In this document: in pieces, positions 31,541-40,509 of the stretch
Layout: each line of letters begins with the position of its first letter
How positions within the stretch are numbered: the first letter of the stretch is position 1
Assembly (NCBI GenBank): GCA_025454495.1
Contig: JALOOI010000002.1
Coordinates: 1-58,392 of the forward strand
Origin: Anaerolineae bacterium
Lineage (GTDB): Bacteria; Chloroflexota; Anaerolineae; Aggregatilineales; Phototrophicaceae
Reading direction: 5' to 3'
DNA: 58,392 bases
Made by a program: the position numbers and the translations under genes
Notes under the pieces: model-generated
What the model was told of the DNA's origin: nothing
Seen by the model: the letters and a program-made list of their open reading frames with translations, nothing else
The model's database searches: none

Positions 31541-34366
31541 TCAGGCGTGTTGTTTTTGTTTGGCTTCATCCTCGCGCAGGTGGCAGTTTTTATATTTTTT
31601 GCCGCTGCCACACCAGCAGGGGTCATTGCGCCCCAGTTTACGGGTGTTGCGTACCGTCTGCGCGGCCGGTTCGGCTTCGCCGGTGGTGGCCGGGCGCACG
31701 GCCCGCACCGGGGCCCGGCGCACCTGGGTGACGGCCGGCTGTACCATGAAGATTTGTCGGGCGGCCTGCCCGGCGATCTGCGCTTCCATCTCACTGAACA
31801 TCTGGAAGCCCTCGCGTTTATATTCGACTTTGGGGTCTTTCTGGCTGATAGACACCAGCCCGATGCCCTCACGCAGCATATCCAGCGCGGTCAGGTGGCG
31901 CACCCAGTGCGAGTCGATGGTTTGCAGCATGGTCAGCCGCTGCGCCCGCGCCATCAGGTTGGGTTCCACCGCCACAAGCTGCGCTTCTTTCTGGCGCAGG
32001 GCTTCTTCGGCGGCCGTCACCAGCGCGTCTTCCATCTCCTCACGGGGCATGTCGGCCAGCGTATCGGGCGTGATGTCCGCCGGCACCGGGAAGATACGCC
32101 ACAATTCCTGATACAGCAGGTCTTCATCCGGGTTATCGTCATAATCGGCCAGGGCTTCCTGAATGCGGCTTTCGATCAGGGTCAGGAAGTCCTCGCGCAG
32201 TTCATCGGGCGATTTGTCCAGCCATTCGCGCCGCCGCCCGTAGATGATTTCGCGCTGACGATTCACCACATCGTCATATTCTAGCACGTTTTTACGAATA
32301 TCGAAGTGATGCCCTTCCACGCGAATTTGGGCCTGTTCAATGGATTTTGTCACCATCGAATGCTCCAGCGGCTCATCCTCCGGCAGGTTAGCCCAGGACA
32401 TAAAGCGCTTCACCTGTTCGCCGTTAAAGCGGCGCATCAGGTCATCTTCCAGGCTCAGGTAAAAGCGGGTTTCGCCGGGGTCGCCCTGGCGGCCGGCGCG
32501 GCCGCGAAGCTGGTTGTCGATGCGGCGGGCTTCGTGGCGCTCGGTGCCCAGCACGAACAGGCCGCCGGCTTCCAGCACGATCTTGCGCCCGGCCTCGCAA
32601 TCCGCCTTCGCTTTATCCAGCGCCTCGCGCCATTGTTCCGGCGTGACTTCGGTCAGTTCCAGCCCCTGGCCGCGCAGGGCATCGCGGGCCAGCCCTTCCG
32701 GGTTGCCGCCGAGCAAAATATCCACCCCGCGCCCGGCCATGTTGGTGGCGATGGTCACGGCGGCGGGGCGGCCCGCCTGGGCGATGATGCTGGCTTCGCG
32801 CTCATGCTGTTTGGCGTTCAGCACCTCATGCGGGATGCGCTCTTTCGTCAGCAGTTTGCTCAAATATTCCGACGTTTCGATGGCCACCGTCCCCACCAGC
32901 ACCGGCTGCTGGCGACTGTGGCGCTCTTTAATCTCGTTCACCACCGCGTTCCACTTCGCCTTCTGGGTGACGAACACCTGATCCTGGTAATCGCGGCGGA
33001 CCATCTGGAGATTGGTGGGGATGGCCACCACATCCAGCTCATAAATTTTCTCGAATTCTTCCTGCTCGGTGAGCGCGGTACCGGTCATGCCGCCCAGTTT
33101 GTTGTACATGCGGAAGAAGTTCTGGAAGGTGATGGTGGCCATGGTCACATTTTCGCGGCGAATTTGCACCCCGGCTTTGGCTTCGATGGCCTGGTGCAGC
33201 CCTTCGCTGAAGCGCCGCCCCGGCATCAGCCGGCCGGTGAATTCATCCACGATCACCACCTGGCCATCCTGCACCACGTATTCCTTATCTTCGTGATACA
33301 GCGCCATGGCCCGCAGGCAGTTATCCAGGTACGGGATCATCTCCGAATTATCCGGGTGATACAGGTGCTGCACGCCGATGGCGCGTTCCACCTTCTCCAC
33401 CCCGGCTTCGGTCAGGTAGGCGATGCGGTCTTTTTCATCCACCACATAATCGGCATCCGGCTCTTTGGCTTCCACGCTGGCATCGCTGCTGCGGCTGAGC
33501 CGTTTGACCACGCTGGTGAAGCGGGCATAATATTCCGACGGCGGATCGGCCGGCCCGGAGATGATGAGGGGGGTACGGGCTTCGTCGATGAGGATATTGT
33601 CCACCTCATCCACGATGGCGAAGTTCAATTCGCGCTGCACCAGGCGCTCCATGTCCCAGGCCATATTATCGCGCAGATAATCGAAGCCGAATTCGTTGTT
33701 GGTGCCGTAGGTAATATCGGCATAGTAGGCTTCGCGGCGGGTGATGGGGCGCAGGTTCTGGAAGCGGGCATCGTTGGAGGGAAAAGACGGGTCGAACATG
33801 AACGAGCCGGCATCCGGGTTGCCGCCGCCGGTGTTCTGGATGACGGCCGCATTCAACCCCAGGAAATGGTAGATGGGGCCCATCACCTGCAACCCGTATT
33901 TGCTGAGGTAATCGTTGGGCGTAACCAGGTGTACGCCTTTGCCAGAGAGCGCATTGAGGTAAATGGGCAGGGTGGCGACCAGGGTTTTGCCTTCGCCGGT
34001 CTTCATTTCGGCGATGCGCCCTTCGTGCAGCACAATGCCGCCGATGAGCTGCACGTCATAATGGCGCAGGCCGGTGGTACGGCGCGAGGCTTCGCGGACG
34101 ACGGCGAAGGCTTCCACCAGCACATCTTCCAGCGTTTCGCCCCCGGCTACGCGGGCTTTAAATTCAGCGGTTTTGGCCCGCAGGGCTTCATCGGCCAGGG
34201 CTTTGACGGCGCTTTCCTGCGCGTTGATCTTGTCCACCACTTCGCGGTATTTGGCCACCGCGCGTTCCATGGGGTCGCCGAAGATGCTGCGGACGAGGCT
34301 GCCAAAGAGGCCGCGTTTGGGTTTGGCGATCTGGTCATCCGGGCTGCCACTTTTGTTTTTAAACAT
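31541..34366 (-). CDS. secA: Preprotein translocase ATPase SecA
   Basis: 941 residues. Motor of Sec protein export, acting at the inner membrane with SecYEG. Walker A is MKTGEGKTLVATLP; the DEAD-like Walker B is FAIVDEVDNILIDEARTPL; the preprotein cross-linking domain, second nucleotide-binding domain (TNMAGRGVDILLGG, QLRGRAGRQGDPG) and helical scaffold follow. The C-terminal SEC-C zinc motif is intact (DPCWCGSGKKYKNCH). ATG 34366 has GGAGAG upstream; five extra residues from 34381 are possible. It is monocistronic, with an extended -10 promoter and a terminator. The long antisense open frame is a shadow. Confidence 0.98.
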   Translation of the reverse strand: MFKNKSGSPDDQIAKPKRGLFGSLVRSIFGDPMERAVAKYREVVDKINAQESAVKALADEALRAKTAEFKARVAGGETLEDVLVEAFAVVREASRRTTGLRHYDVQLIGGIVLHEGRIAEMKTGEGKTLVATLPIYLNALSGKGVHLVTPNDYLSKYGLQVMGPIYHFLGLNAAVIQNTGGGNPDAGSFMFDPSFPSNDARFQNLRPITRREAYYADITYGTNNEFGFDYLRDNMAWDMERLVQRELNFAIVDEVDNILIDEARTPLIISGPADPPSEYYARFTSVVKRLSRSSDASVEAKEPDADYVVDEKDRIAYLTEAGVEKVERAIGVQHLYHPDNSEMIPYLDNCLRAMALYHEDKEYVVQDGQVVIVDEFTGRLMPGRRFSEGLHQAIEAKAGVQIRRENVTMATITFQNFFRMYNKLGGMTGTALTEQEEFEKIYELDVVAIPTNLQMVRRDYQDQVFVTQKAKWNAVVNEIKERHSRQQPVLVGTVAIETSEYLSKLLTKERIPHEVLNAKQHEREASIIAQAGRPAAVTIATNMAGRGVDILLGGNPEGLARDALRGQGLELTEVTPEQWREALDKAKADCEAGRKIVLEAGGLFVLGTERHEARRIDNQLRGRAGRQGDPGETRFYLSLEDDLMRRFNGEQVKRFMSWANLPEDEPLEHSMVTKSIEQAQIRVEGHHFDIRKNVLEYDDVVNRQREIIYGRRREWLDKSPDELREDFLTLIESRIQEALADYDDNPDEDLLYQELWRIFPVPADITPDTLADMPREEMEDALVTAAEEALRQKEAQLVAVEPNLMARAQRLTMLQTIDSHWVRHLTALDMLREGIGLVSISQKDPKVEYKREGFQMFSEMEAQIAGQAARQIFMVQPAVTQVRRAPVRAVRPATTGEAEPAAQTVRNTRKLGRNDPCWCGSGKKYKNCHLREDEAKQKQHA

Positions 34367-34399
34367 AGACTCTCCAGGCACTACTGACCTGAGCTACAG

Positions 34400-34408
34400 A
34401 TTATAGCA
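34400..34408 (-). promoter_or_regulatory. Extended -10 promoter of secA
   Basis: Minus strand TGCTATAAT, 34 bases before the secA ATG; no consensus -35. Confidence 0.6.
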
Positions 34409-34548
34409 CAGGCAGGGGAATGTCCCGTTAGAACTTTATAGATGTTGTTCGGGGGGCTAGCTTACAGCGATTCTGACGGGATGCAATGGGAAATGTGCGT
34501 GCGGCAGCATCCCGGATAACAGTTTGATGATTGATTGCCCCCGGTGAA

Positions 34549-34579
34549 TTGACAGCGGCCACCTCCCCGGTGCTAAAAT
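34549..34579 (+). promoter_or_regulatory. Promoter of the secreted hydrolase gene
   Basis: Consensus TTGACA (34549-34554), 19-bp spacer, then TAAAAT (34574-34579) preceded by TGC (extended -10). About 64 bases before the TTG start. Confidence 0.6.
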
Positions 34580-34642
34580 CAGCCGGCAAGAACACGATTC
34601 CACTTCTGGCAACCCTTTAAGTCTATTGGGAAAGGTCTGGCA

Positions 34643-35980
34643 TTGAAAACAGCATTTTTAAAAAAGTCCCTGCTGGCAGTCTTGAGCGCATCTTTATTCA
34701 CCCTGGGCAGCCTGAGCGTGCTGGCGCAGGAAACGCCGTTCATTTATGGCGATGCGCTGCCGGATGCACCGTCACTGGCCGCCCGCGGCCCCTATGGCGT
34801 GGGGGTGCAAACGCTGCAACTGGTCAACCCGGATCAGATCGACATGCTCAACCTGAGCGAAACGAACCCGGAGGCCCGCTATGACCGCCCGCTGACGGTC
34901 GAAGTGTGGTACCCGGCCCTCATCCCGGCGGATACGGCCGAACTGACCACTTATGAAAGCCAGCTTGGCCGGGCAGATGCGGGCAATGTGGAGCCGTTCA
35001 CCTTCAGCGGCCGCGCCCTGCGCGATGCCGCCCCGGATGCGGCCGGCGCACCCTACCCGCTGGTCATCGTCTCGCACGGTTTCCCCGGTTCGCGCTTTAT
35101 GATGACCTACCTCACCGAAAATCTCGCCTCCAAGGGCTACGTCGTGGCCGCCATTGACCACACCGAATCCACCTTTGCTGACGTGAGCAACTTCTTCAGC
35201 ACGCTGCTGAACCGGGCGCTGGATCAGAATTTCGTCCTCAACGAAATTGCCACCCTCAGCGCCGGTGACAGCTTCCTCAACGGGCTGGTGGACGCAGAAA
35301 ATACCGCCATCATCGGGTATTCCATGGGCGGTTACGGGGCCCTGAACGCTGCCGGAGCCGGCTATAACAGCGTGTTGCAGGGCTTCCTGCCGGTGATCGA
35401 ACCGCGCATGGCCGGCAATGCCGACTATGAAGCCTCGCTGGATGAGCGCATTAAGGCCATCGTGGTCTTTGCGCCCTGGGGCGGCGACCTGAGCGCCTTC
35501 GGCCTGCCCGGCGTGGGCTTCTGGGACGCGGAGGCTTTCGCCGGGATCACCGTGCCGTCGCTGTGGATTTCCGGCGAGCTGGATGATGTCGCCGGCCATG
35601 CGGCCATCGTGGGCATGTTCGACAATGCCATCAATTCTGAGCGCTACCTGCTGACCTACGAGAATGCGCTGCACAACGTGGCCCCCAACCCGCCGCCGGC
35701 CGTCGTGCGTGACTTTGCCGATTATGAGCGCTATTCGGAACCGGCGTGGGACGAAGCCCGCCTGAACAACATCAACCAGCATTTTGTGACGGCGTTTCTG
35801 GCGCAGTACCTGCGGGGCGAAGACTCCAGCGATTATTTGCAGCCGGCCGTGGAAAATGCCAATGATGGCGTGGTGAGCCTGGACGATACCGGCACCCCCA
35901 CCGCCGACCATACCTACTGGGCCGGCTTCCGGCCGCGTACCGCCACCGGCATGAGCCTGCGCTTCGTCGCGGCGGAATAA
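34643..35980 (+). CDS. Secreted alpha/beta hydrolase
   Basis: 445 residues, starting with TTG at 34643 (AAAGGT upstream). The N-terminus is a Sec signal peptide ([18 protein letters not shown], cut after about SVLAQ). The alpha/beta-hydrolase core shows [12 protein letters not shown] (oxyanion region) and [15 protein letters not shown] with the nucleophile serine; a candidate acid lies in [11 protein letters not shown] and the histidine in ENALHNVAP. Layout resembles platelet-activating-factor acetylhydrolase/dienelactone-hydrolase-like secreted esterases. TTG is the only good start before the signal peptide. It stands alone between secA (divergent) and the aldo/keto reductase. Confidence 0.84.
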   Translation: MKTAFLKKSLLAVLSASLFTLGSLSVLAQETPFIYGDALPDAPSLAARGPYGVGVQTLQLVNPDQIDMLNLSETNPEARYDRPLTVEVWYPALIPADTAELTTYESQLGRADAGNVEPFTFSGRALRDAAPDAAGAPYPLVIVSHGFPGSRFMMTYLTENLASKGYVVAAIDHTESTFADVSNFFSTLLNRALDQNFVLNEIATLSAGDSFLNGLVDAENTAIIGYSMGGYGALNAAGAGYNSVLQGFLPVIEPRMAGNADYEASLDERIKAIVVFAPWGGDLSAFGLPGVGFWDAEAFAGITVPSLWISGELDDVAGHAAIVGMFDNAINSERYLLTYENALHNVAPNPPPAVVRDFADYERYSEPAWDEARLNNINQHFVTAFLAQYLRGEDSSDYLQPAVENANDGVVSLDDTGTPTADHTYWAGFRPRTATGMSLRFVAAE

Positions 35981-36011
35981 GGCCCGTGCACCGGCACGCT
36001 GCCCGCATCCC

Positions 36012-36020
36012 TGGTACAAT
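36012..36020 (+). promoter_or_regulatory. Extended -10 promoter of the aldo/keto reductase gene
   Basis: TGGTACAAT, identical to the dnaE element, 33 bases before ATG 36054. No -35 seen. Confidence 0.5.
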
Positions 36021-36053
36021 GGGCCGTCATCGGGCAACCAGGAGCAGGTGGCA

Positions 36054-37019
36054 ATGGAGTATACACGACTGGGGCGCACCGGCTTAAAAGTGAGCCGGTT
36101 GTGCCTGGGCGGGATGACGTTTGGCTGGTCTTGCGACGAAGCCACGTCATTCCGCATCCTTGATCGCGCGTTTGACAGCGGCATCAATTTTATCGATACC
36201 GCCGATATTTATTCCTTCTGGATTCAGGGCAACCGCGGCGGCGAATCGGAGAGCATCATCGGCCGGTGGCTGGCGACGAAGCCACGCCGCGAGGTGGTGA
36301 TCGCTACCAAAGTGCGCGGGCGCATGTGGCCCGGGCCCAATGGCGAAGGCCTCAGCCGGGCGCACATCCTTCAGGCGGTGGACGACAGCCTGCGCCGCCT
36401 GCAAACAGATTACATCGACCTCTACCAGACACATTACCCGGACGACGACACCCCGCTGGAAGAAACGCTGGCCGCGCTGGATACGCTGGTGCGGGCCGGC
36501 AAGGTGCGTTACATCGGGTGCAGCAACTACCCCGCCTGGCTGCTGCTAAAAACGCTGTGGCTGAGCGATAAGCACCACCTGGCCCGCTTCGATTGTTTGC
36601 AACCGCACTACAGCCTGTTCAACCGCGATGAATTTGAGCGCGAGCTGGCCGCCGCCTGTGACGATCAGGGCATCGGGGTCATTCCCTACAGCCCGCTGGC
36701 GGCCGGCTTCGCCACCGGCAAATACACCCGCAGCAACCGCCAGCCCGATTCCACGCGCACCGGCAGCGGCCTCATCCAGAAGCTGCTGAACAATGACCAG
36801 GCCTATGTGGCGCTGGATGTGCTGCATGACCTGGCGCAGGCGCACAGCGTGCCGGTGGCGCATATTGCGCTGGCCTGGCAACTGGCGCAGCCGGTCATCA
36901 CCGCGCCCATCATCGGCGCACGCACGCTGGAGCAGCTTGAGGAGGTGCTGGGTGCCACGCGCCTGCACCTGACCGCCGCTGAACTGAGCCGCATCGACCA
37001 GGCGACGAAAGGCTTTTAA
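36054..37019 (+). CDS. Aldo/keto reductase
   Basis: 321 residues of the AKR superfamily (TIM barrel, NADPH). The tetrad is complete: Asp and Tyr in FIDTADIYS, Lys in VIATKV, His in [33 protein letters not shown] and the NADPH-binding [11 protein letters not shown] are typical of the YhdN/YajO-like group of general stress AKRs. AGGAGC precedes ATG 36054. Its stop overlaps by four bases the stop of the convergent VTT gene. Substrate unknown. Confidence 0.93.
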   Translation: MEYTRLGRTGLKVSRLCLGGMTFGWSCDEATSFRILDRAFDSGINFIDTADIYSFWIQGNRGGESESIIGRWLATKPRREVVIATKVRGRMWPGPNGEGLSRAHILQAVDDSLRRLQTDYIDLYQTHYPDDDTPLEETLAALDTLVRAGKVRYIGCSNYPAWLLLKTLWLSDKHHLARFDCLQPHYSLFNRDEFERELAAACDDQGIGVIPYSPLAAGFATGKYTRSNRQPDSTRTGSGLIQKLLNNDQAYVALDVLHDLAQAHSVPVAHIALAWQLAQPVITAPIIGARTLEQLEEVLGATRLHLTAAELSRIDQATKGF

Positions 37020-37726
37020 CGGCCGCGTTCCAGCAGGCGGGCCAGCGGTTTACGCAGCAGCAGCGGCAGGATGATGCCGGCCGCCACCAGCCCGTAAGCC
37101 ACCAGCAGCAGTTCCGGCTGTGTGATGACGGCGTTCCCCAGGGCGACGAACATCACCGTGGGCACTGCGCCCGCCAGCAGCGACACCAGCACATAGGTAC
37201 GATAGCGCACCGTGGACAGCCCGGCCGCATAGCTGAGAAAATCCCACACGGCGAACAGCAGCAGCCGGGCGATAACCAGCGAGCGCCAGCCGCCCATTCT
37301 GGTCTGATAAAAATGGTCAATCTGGGCCATGCTTTGCACCCCGGTTAACCGCTGCACCACCGGGCGGCCCAGGCGACGGGCGATCCAGAAGCTGATGCTG
37401 CCGCCCAGGGTCTCGCCGATGAGGGTGTACAGCACGCCCAGCCACACATTATCGAACAGGGTGCCGCTGACCAGTTGAATGGGGCCGCTGGTCAGCGGGG
37501 CAAAGACATAGGTGAACGCTTTGAGGAAGATATACAGCAGCGGCGCGAAGGGCCCGGCCTGCTGCACCAGGCTCTGTAACCGCGCCACCCCCAGCGCCTG
37601 TACCCCCAGGGTGAGCGCCGTCAAAAACAGGATGACACCACTCACCCCCACCACCACGCGGACGACGGGCACCCTGTCGGGGGCCGCCGCCCGCGCCTGC
37701 TGCGCTTCCGGTTCCGGTGTGTGCAC
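37016..37726 (-). CDS. VTT-domain (TVP38/TMEM64, DedA-like) membrane protein
   Basis: 236 residues from a GTG at 37726 with GGAGG four bases upstream; a longer frame to 37798 would overlap prs by 38 bases. The VTT domain is evident: [38 protein letters not shown] and [18 protein letters not shown], with several transmembrane helices and re-entrant loops. Family members are lipid scramblases or flippases and undecaprenyl-phosphate recyclers; the exact lipid is not deducible. It follows prs after 34 bases, so it is probably the last gene of the mutase-subunit/meaB/prs unit. Confidence 0.85.
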   Translation of the reverse strand: MHTPEPEAQQARAAAPDRVPVVRVVVGVSGVILFLTALTLGVQALGVARLQSLVQQAGPFAPLLYIFLKAFTYVFAPLTSGPIQLVSGTLFDNVWLGVLYTLIGETLGGSISFWIARRLGRPVVQRLTGVQSMAQIDHFYQTRMGGWRSLVIARLLLFAVWDFLSYAAGLSTVRYRTYVLVSLLAGAVPTVMFVALGNAVITQPELLLVAYGLVAAGIILPLLLRKPLARLLERGR

Positions 37727-37760
37727 CGTACCTCCGGGGTATCTGATCTGGACAGCCGCG

Positions 37761-38867
37761 TTATTCGTCGAACAGTTCCCCCACGCTGCGCCCTTCATGC
37801 GCCCGGATGATGACCTCGCTCAGCAGCGGGGCCACCGAGAGCACCGTCATATTCGGCAGGCGCTTCTCGGCCGGGGTGGGCAGCGTATTGGTGAAGATGA
37901 TCTCTTTCAGGTCAAGCGCTGCCAGGCGTTCATAGGCAATATCGGACAGAAACGCATGGGTGAAGGCAAAAGAGACCGCCCCCGCCCCGGCTTCGCGCAC
38001 CACATTCACCGCATTCACGATGCTGCCGGCGGTGTTCACTTCGTCATCCACCAGCAGCACATCTTTGCCGGTCACATCACCGATGAGCGACAGCGCTTTG
38101 GGGCGCTCGGCATTGTCCACCCGCCGCTTTTCGATGAACGCCAGCGGCACGTCCAGCGCTTCGGCCCAGTTGCGCCCCTGCTTGGCAAAGCCCAGGTCAG
38201 TGGCAACCACCACCAGGCGCGATAAATCGTAATGGTCTTTGACGTAATCGCTGAGCAGGTGAAAGGCCGTGAGGGCATCGCCGGGGATGTTGAAAAAGCC
38301 CTGAATTTGCCCGGAATGCAGGTCTACCGTGATGTAACGATCCGCCCCGGCCGTCTCGATCATGTTGGCCAGCAGGCGGGCGGTGATGGGCACGCGCGGT
38401 TGATCTTTCTTGTCGGAGCGCGTATAGCTGAGGTACGGCACCACCAGATTGATGCGCCAGGCGCTGTCGCGCTTCAGCGCGTCAATCATAATCAGCATCT
38501 CCATCAGGTTATCGTGCAGCGGCGAGGCCATCGTTTGCACCAGGTACACATCGCGCCCGCGCACGCTCTCCTTCAGCCGGATGAAGATATTCTCATTGGA
38601 AAAGGTGTTGCGGTCATACAACCCCGGATGAAAATTTTCATAGCCGGGGCGGCTGCGGATGTAACTGGCGATTTCGCCCCCCAGGTCATGCGAGGCCGAC
38701 CCACAGAACAATTTCATCTTGCCGAACTTCATCCGCGACGGACGCTGATTATAATCCGCCGTCGGCACCATTTCGGTGGTATCGGTGCTGCTCATTTCAA
38801 ACTTGGTGCCAGGGACTTTGGCCACAGCATCACCTGCCTGCACATCACCTGCTTGAAGGGTATCCAT
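37761..38867 (-). CDS. prs: Ribose-phosphate pyrophosphokinase (PRPP synthetase) with N-terminal extension
   Basis: 368 residues; usual PrsA is about 315, so about 50 extra N-terminal residues precede MKLFCGSASHDLG. It makes PRPP for nucleotide, His and Trp synthesis. Core motifs are conserved: ENLMEMLIMIDALKR-like block, YLSYTRSDKKDQPR (flexible loop), VDLHSGQIQGFF, ATDLGFAKQGRNWA. The PRPP loop reads LLVDDEVNTAGSIV instead of the common VDDMIDTGGT, with Asn for Asp and Ser for Thr. ATG 38867 has AGGTAG eight bases upstream and overlaps meaB by 23 bases, favouring the long form, though ATGs at 38795 or 38732 could also be used. Confidence 0.9.
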   Translation of the reverse strand: MDTLQAGDVQAGDAVAKVPGTKFEMSSTDTTEMVPTADYNQRPSRMKFGKMKLFCGSASHDLGGEIASYIRSRPGYENFHPGLYDRNTFSNENIFIRLKESVRGRDVYLVQTMASPLHDNLMEMLIMIDALKRDSAWRINLVVPYLSYTRSDKKDQPRVPITARLLANMIETAGADRYITVDLHSGQIQGFFNIPGDALTAFHLLSDYVKDHYDLSRLVVVATDLGFAKQGRNWAEALDVPLAFIEKRRVDNAERPKALSLIGDVTGKDVLLVDDEVNTAGSIVNAVNVVREAGAGAVSFAFTHAFLSDIAYERLAALDLKEIIFTNTLPTPAEKRLPNMTVLSVAPLLSEVIIRAHEGRSVGELFDE

Positions 38868-39882
38868 GCGTTTCTACCTGGTTGAGTAGCTGCTCGATGG
38901 CGCTCTGCGGGTCCAGCCGCCGGGCGCGAATTTGCTGCAAGGTAGCGCTCACCAGTTCCGGGGGCAGCGCCTGCACGAAGCGCTGCATCAGGGCCTGTTG
39001 CAGGCGCTCATACAATTCAATCTCGATGTAACGCTCCTGCAATTGCGTCACCCGGCTGCCGCTGTGCCAGAACTGGCGATGCTGCGCGATGGCCGCCAGC
39101 AGGTCATCCAGCCCGGTGTTTTCGGTGGCGACGGTTTGCAGCACCGGCGGCTGCCACAGCGATACCTCGTCGCCGGCGGGCAGGGCCGGCACCGGCAGCA
39201 GCCGCCCGTGGTGCGCGGCGAAGCGCTCCCGCGCGGCCGGGTGCCCGGTCTCCACCATCATCTTCAGGCTGCGGACGGTCTGCAACGCGCCAGGGCGATC
39301 GGCCTTGTTCACCACCAGAATATCGGCAATTTCCAGGATGCCGGCCTTGATGGCCTGCACCTCGTCGCCCAGTCCGGGCGCTTCCACCACCAGCGTCGTC
39401 TGGGCGGTGCGGGCAATATCCACCTCATTTTGCCCCGCGCCCACCGTCTCCACCAGCACCACATCAAAGCCGGCGGCATCCAGCACGCGCACCATATCGC
39501 GGGTGGCGCGGGCCAGCCCGCCCAGGCTGCCGCGGGTGGCCATGCTGCGGATGAACACACCCGCATCGCCGGCCAGCTCCACCATGCGAATACGGTCGCC
39601 CAGGATGGCCCCGCCGGAGAAGGGGCTGGTGGGGTCTACCGCGATGATGGCCACCGTTTGCTGCTGCGCCCGCAGCCGCTTCGCCAGCGCATTCACCAGC
39701 GAGCTTTTGCCGGTGCCCGGCGCGCCGGTAATGCCGATGATGTGGGCGCGGCCGGTATGGGGGAACAGGGCCGTCAGGCGCGGCAGCACCTCCGGCCGTT
39801 CATTTTCCACCTGCGTCAGCAGGCGTGCCAGGGCCCGGCGATTGCCCGCCAGCACCTCCGCCACCAGCTTATCCATCGGCAT
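38845..39882 (-). CDS. meaB: Methylmalonyl-CoA mutase-associated GTPase MeaB (ArgK family)
   Basis: 345 residues from ATG 39882 ([13 protein letters not shown]). SIMIBI-class G-protein chaperone that gates adenosylcobalamin loading of methylmalonyl-CoA mutase. P-loop [18 protein letters not shown], switch region [47 protein letters not shown] and VNKADRPGA (NKxD) are all present, plus the C-terminal dimerisation arm. It overlaps the B12-subunit gene by 14 bases upstream and prs by 23 bases downstream, so the three are tightly coupled. Older names (LAO/AO transport ATPase, ArgK) refer to the same family. Confidence 0.95.
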   Translation of the reverse strand: MPMDKLVAEVLAGNRRALARLLTQVENERPEVLPRLTALFPHTGRAHIIGITGAPGTGKSSLVNALAKRLRAQQQTVAIIAVDPTSPFSGGAILGDRIRMVELAGDAGVFIRSMATRGSLGGLARATRDMVRVLDAAGFDVVLVETVGAGQNEVDIARTAQTTLVVEAPGLGDEVQAIKAGILEIADILVVNKADRPGALQTVRSLKMMVETGHPAARERFAAHHGRLLPVPALPAGDEVSLWQPPVLQTVATENTGLDDLLAAIAQHRQFWHSGSRVTQLQERYIEIELYERLQQALMQRFVQALPPELVSATLQQIRARRLDPQSAIEQLLNQVETHGYPSSR

Positions 39883-40282
39883 CTTTTTCCGCGACCAGCC
39901 GGTGGATAAAATCGCGGATTTCATCGGTGGGCGTGGCCGGGCCGAACACTGCCGCCACGCCCTGGCCCATCAATGAATCGCGGTCTTCATCCGGGATGAT
40001 GCCGCCCACCAGCACCGGCACATCGCTTAAATCGCGGGCGTTCATCGCCTCGCGCACCCGCGGGACGAGCGTCATGTGCGCCCCGCTGAGGATGCTGAGG
40101 CCCACCACATCCACATCTTCCTGTAACGCCGCCTCCGCGATCATCTCCGGGGTTTGCCGCAGCCCGGTATAAATGACTTCCATCCCTGCATCGCGCAGGG
40201 CCCGGGCGATCACTTTGGCACCGCGATCATGCCCGTCCAGCCCTGGCTTGGCGATCAACACCCGTACTGCTCGCGTCGTCAT
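39869..40282 (-). CDS. Methylmalonyl-CoA mutase, cobalamin-binding subunit/domain protein
   Basis: 137 residues forming a stand-alone B12-binding Rossmann domain: [10 protein letters not shown] supplies the base-off DxHxxG histidine, [11 protein letters not shown] the SxL motif and [11 protein letters not shown] the GG motif. This is the C-terminal domain of mutases, here a separate polypeptide as in archaeal-type and many bacterial two-piece enzymes. The large catalytic subunit is not in the window. ATG 40282 with AGGAG eight bases upstream is preferred over GTG 40288. The extended -10 at 40370-40378 drives it, and meaB follows with a 14-base overlap. Confidence 0.93.
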   Translation of the reverse strand: MTTRAVRVLIAKPGLDGHDRGAKVIARALRDAGMEVIYTGLRQTPEMIAEAALQEDVDVVGLSILSGAHMTLVPRVREAMNARDLSDVPVLVGGIIPDEDRDSLMGQGVAAVFGPATPTDEIRDFIHRLVAEKDADG

Positions 40283-40369
40283 ACACACTCTCCTGTTGGG
40301 GTGGCCGCAGCCACTCCGGGTCTAGCCCCCCCTGTGCCCTGCGCCACGCTGAACGTTTTCACATCTTAC

Positions 40370-40378
40370 ATTATAGCA
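40370..40378 (-). promoter_or_regulatory. Extended -10 promoter of the B12-subunit/meaB/prs operon
   Basis: Minus strand TGCTATAAT, identical to the secA element, 88 bases before ATG 40282; no consensus -35. Confidence 0.55.
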
Positions 40379-40448
40379 AAAACCGGCCGCGCTCCCCACG
40401 AATCAAACCAGCTTCCAATCCAGGCTGGTATCGCCACAGCCCAGGCTG

Positions 40449-40457
40449 TGATAGAAT
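40449..40457 (+). promoter_or_regulatory. Extended -10 promoter of the sensor kinase
   Basis: TGATAGAAT, 53 bases before ATG 40510, in the divergent gap with the mutase-subunit operon. Confidence 0.5.
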
Positions 40458-40509
40458 GATACGCAGGCAGTGTTTCAAAAACGCAATTTGATCCTCCCAG
40501 GATGGCGGC

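Noticed and set aside
32306-34387. 693-codon + strand open frame
   Set aside because: Antisense shadow of secA; His/Ala/Gly-rich translation without motifs.
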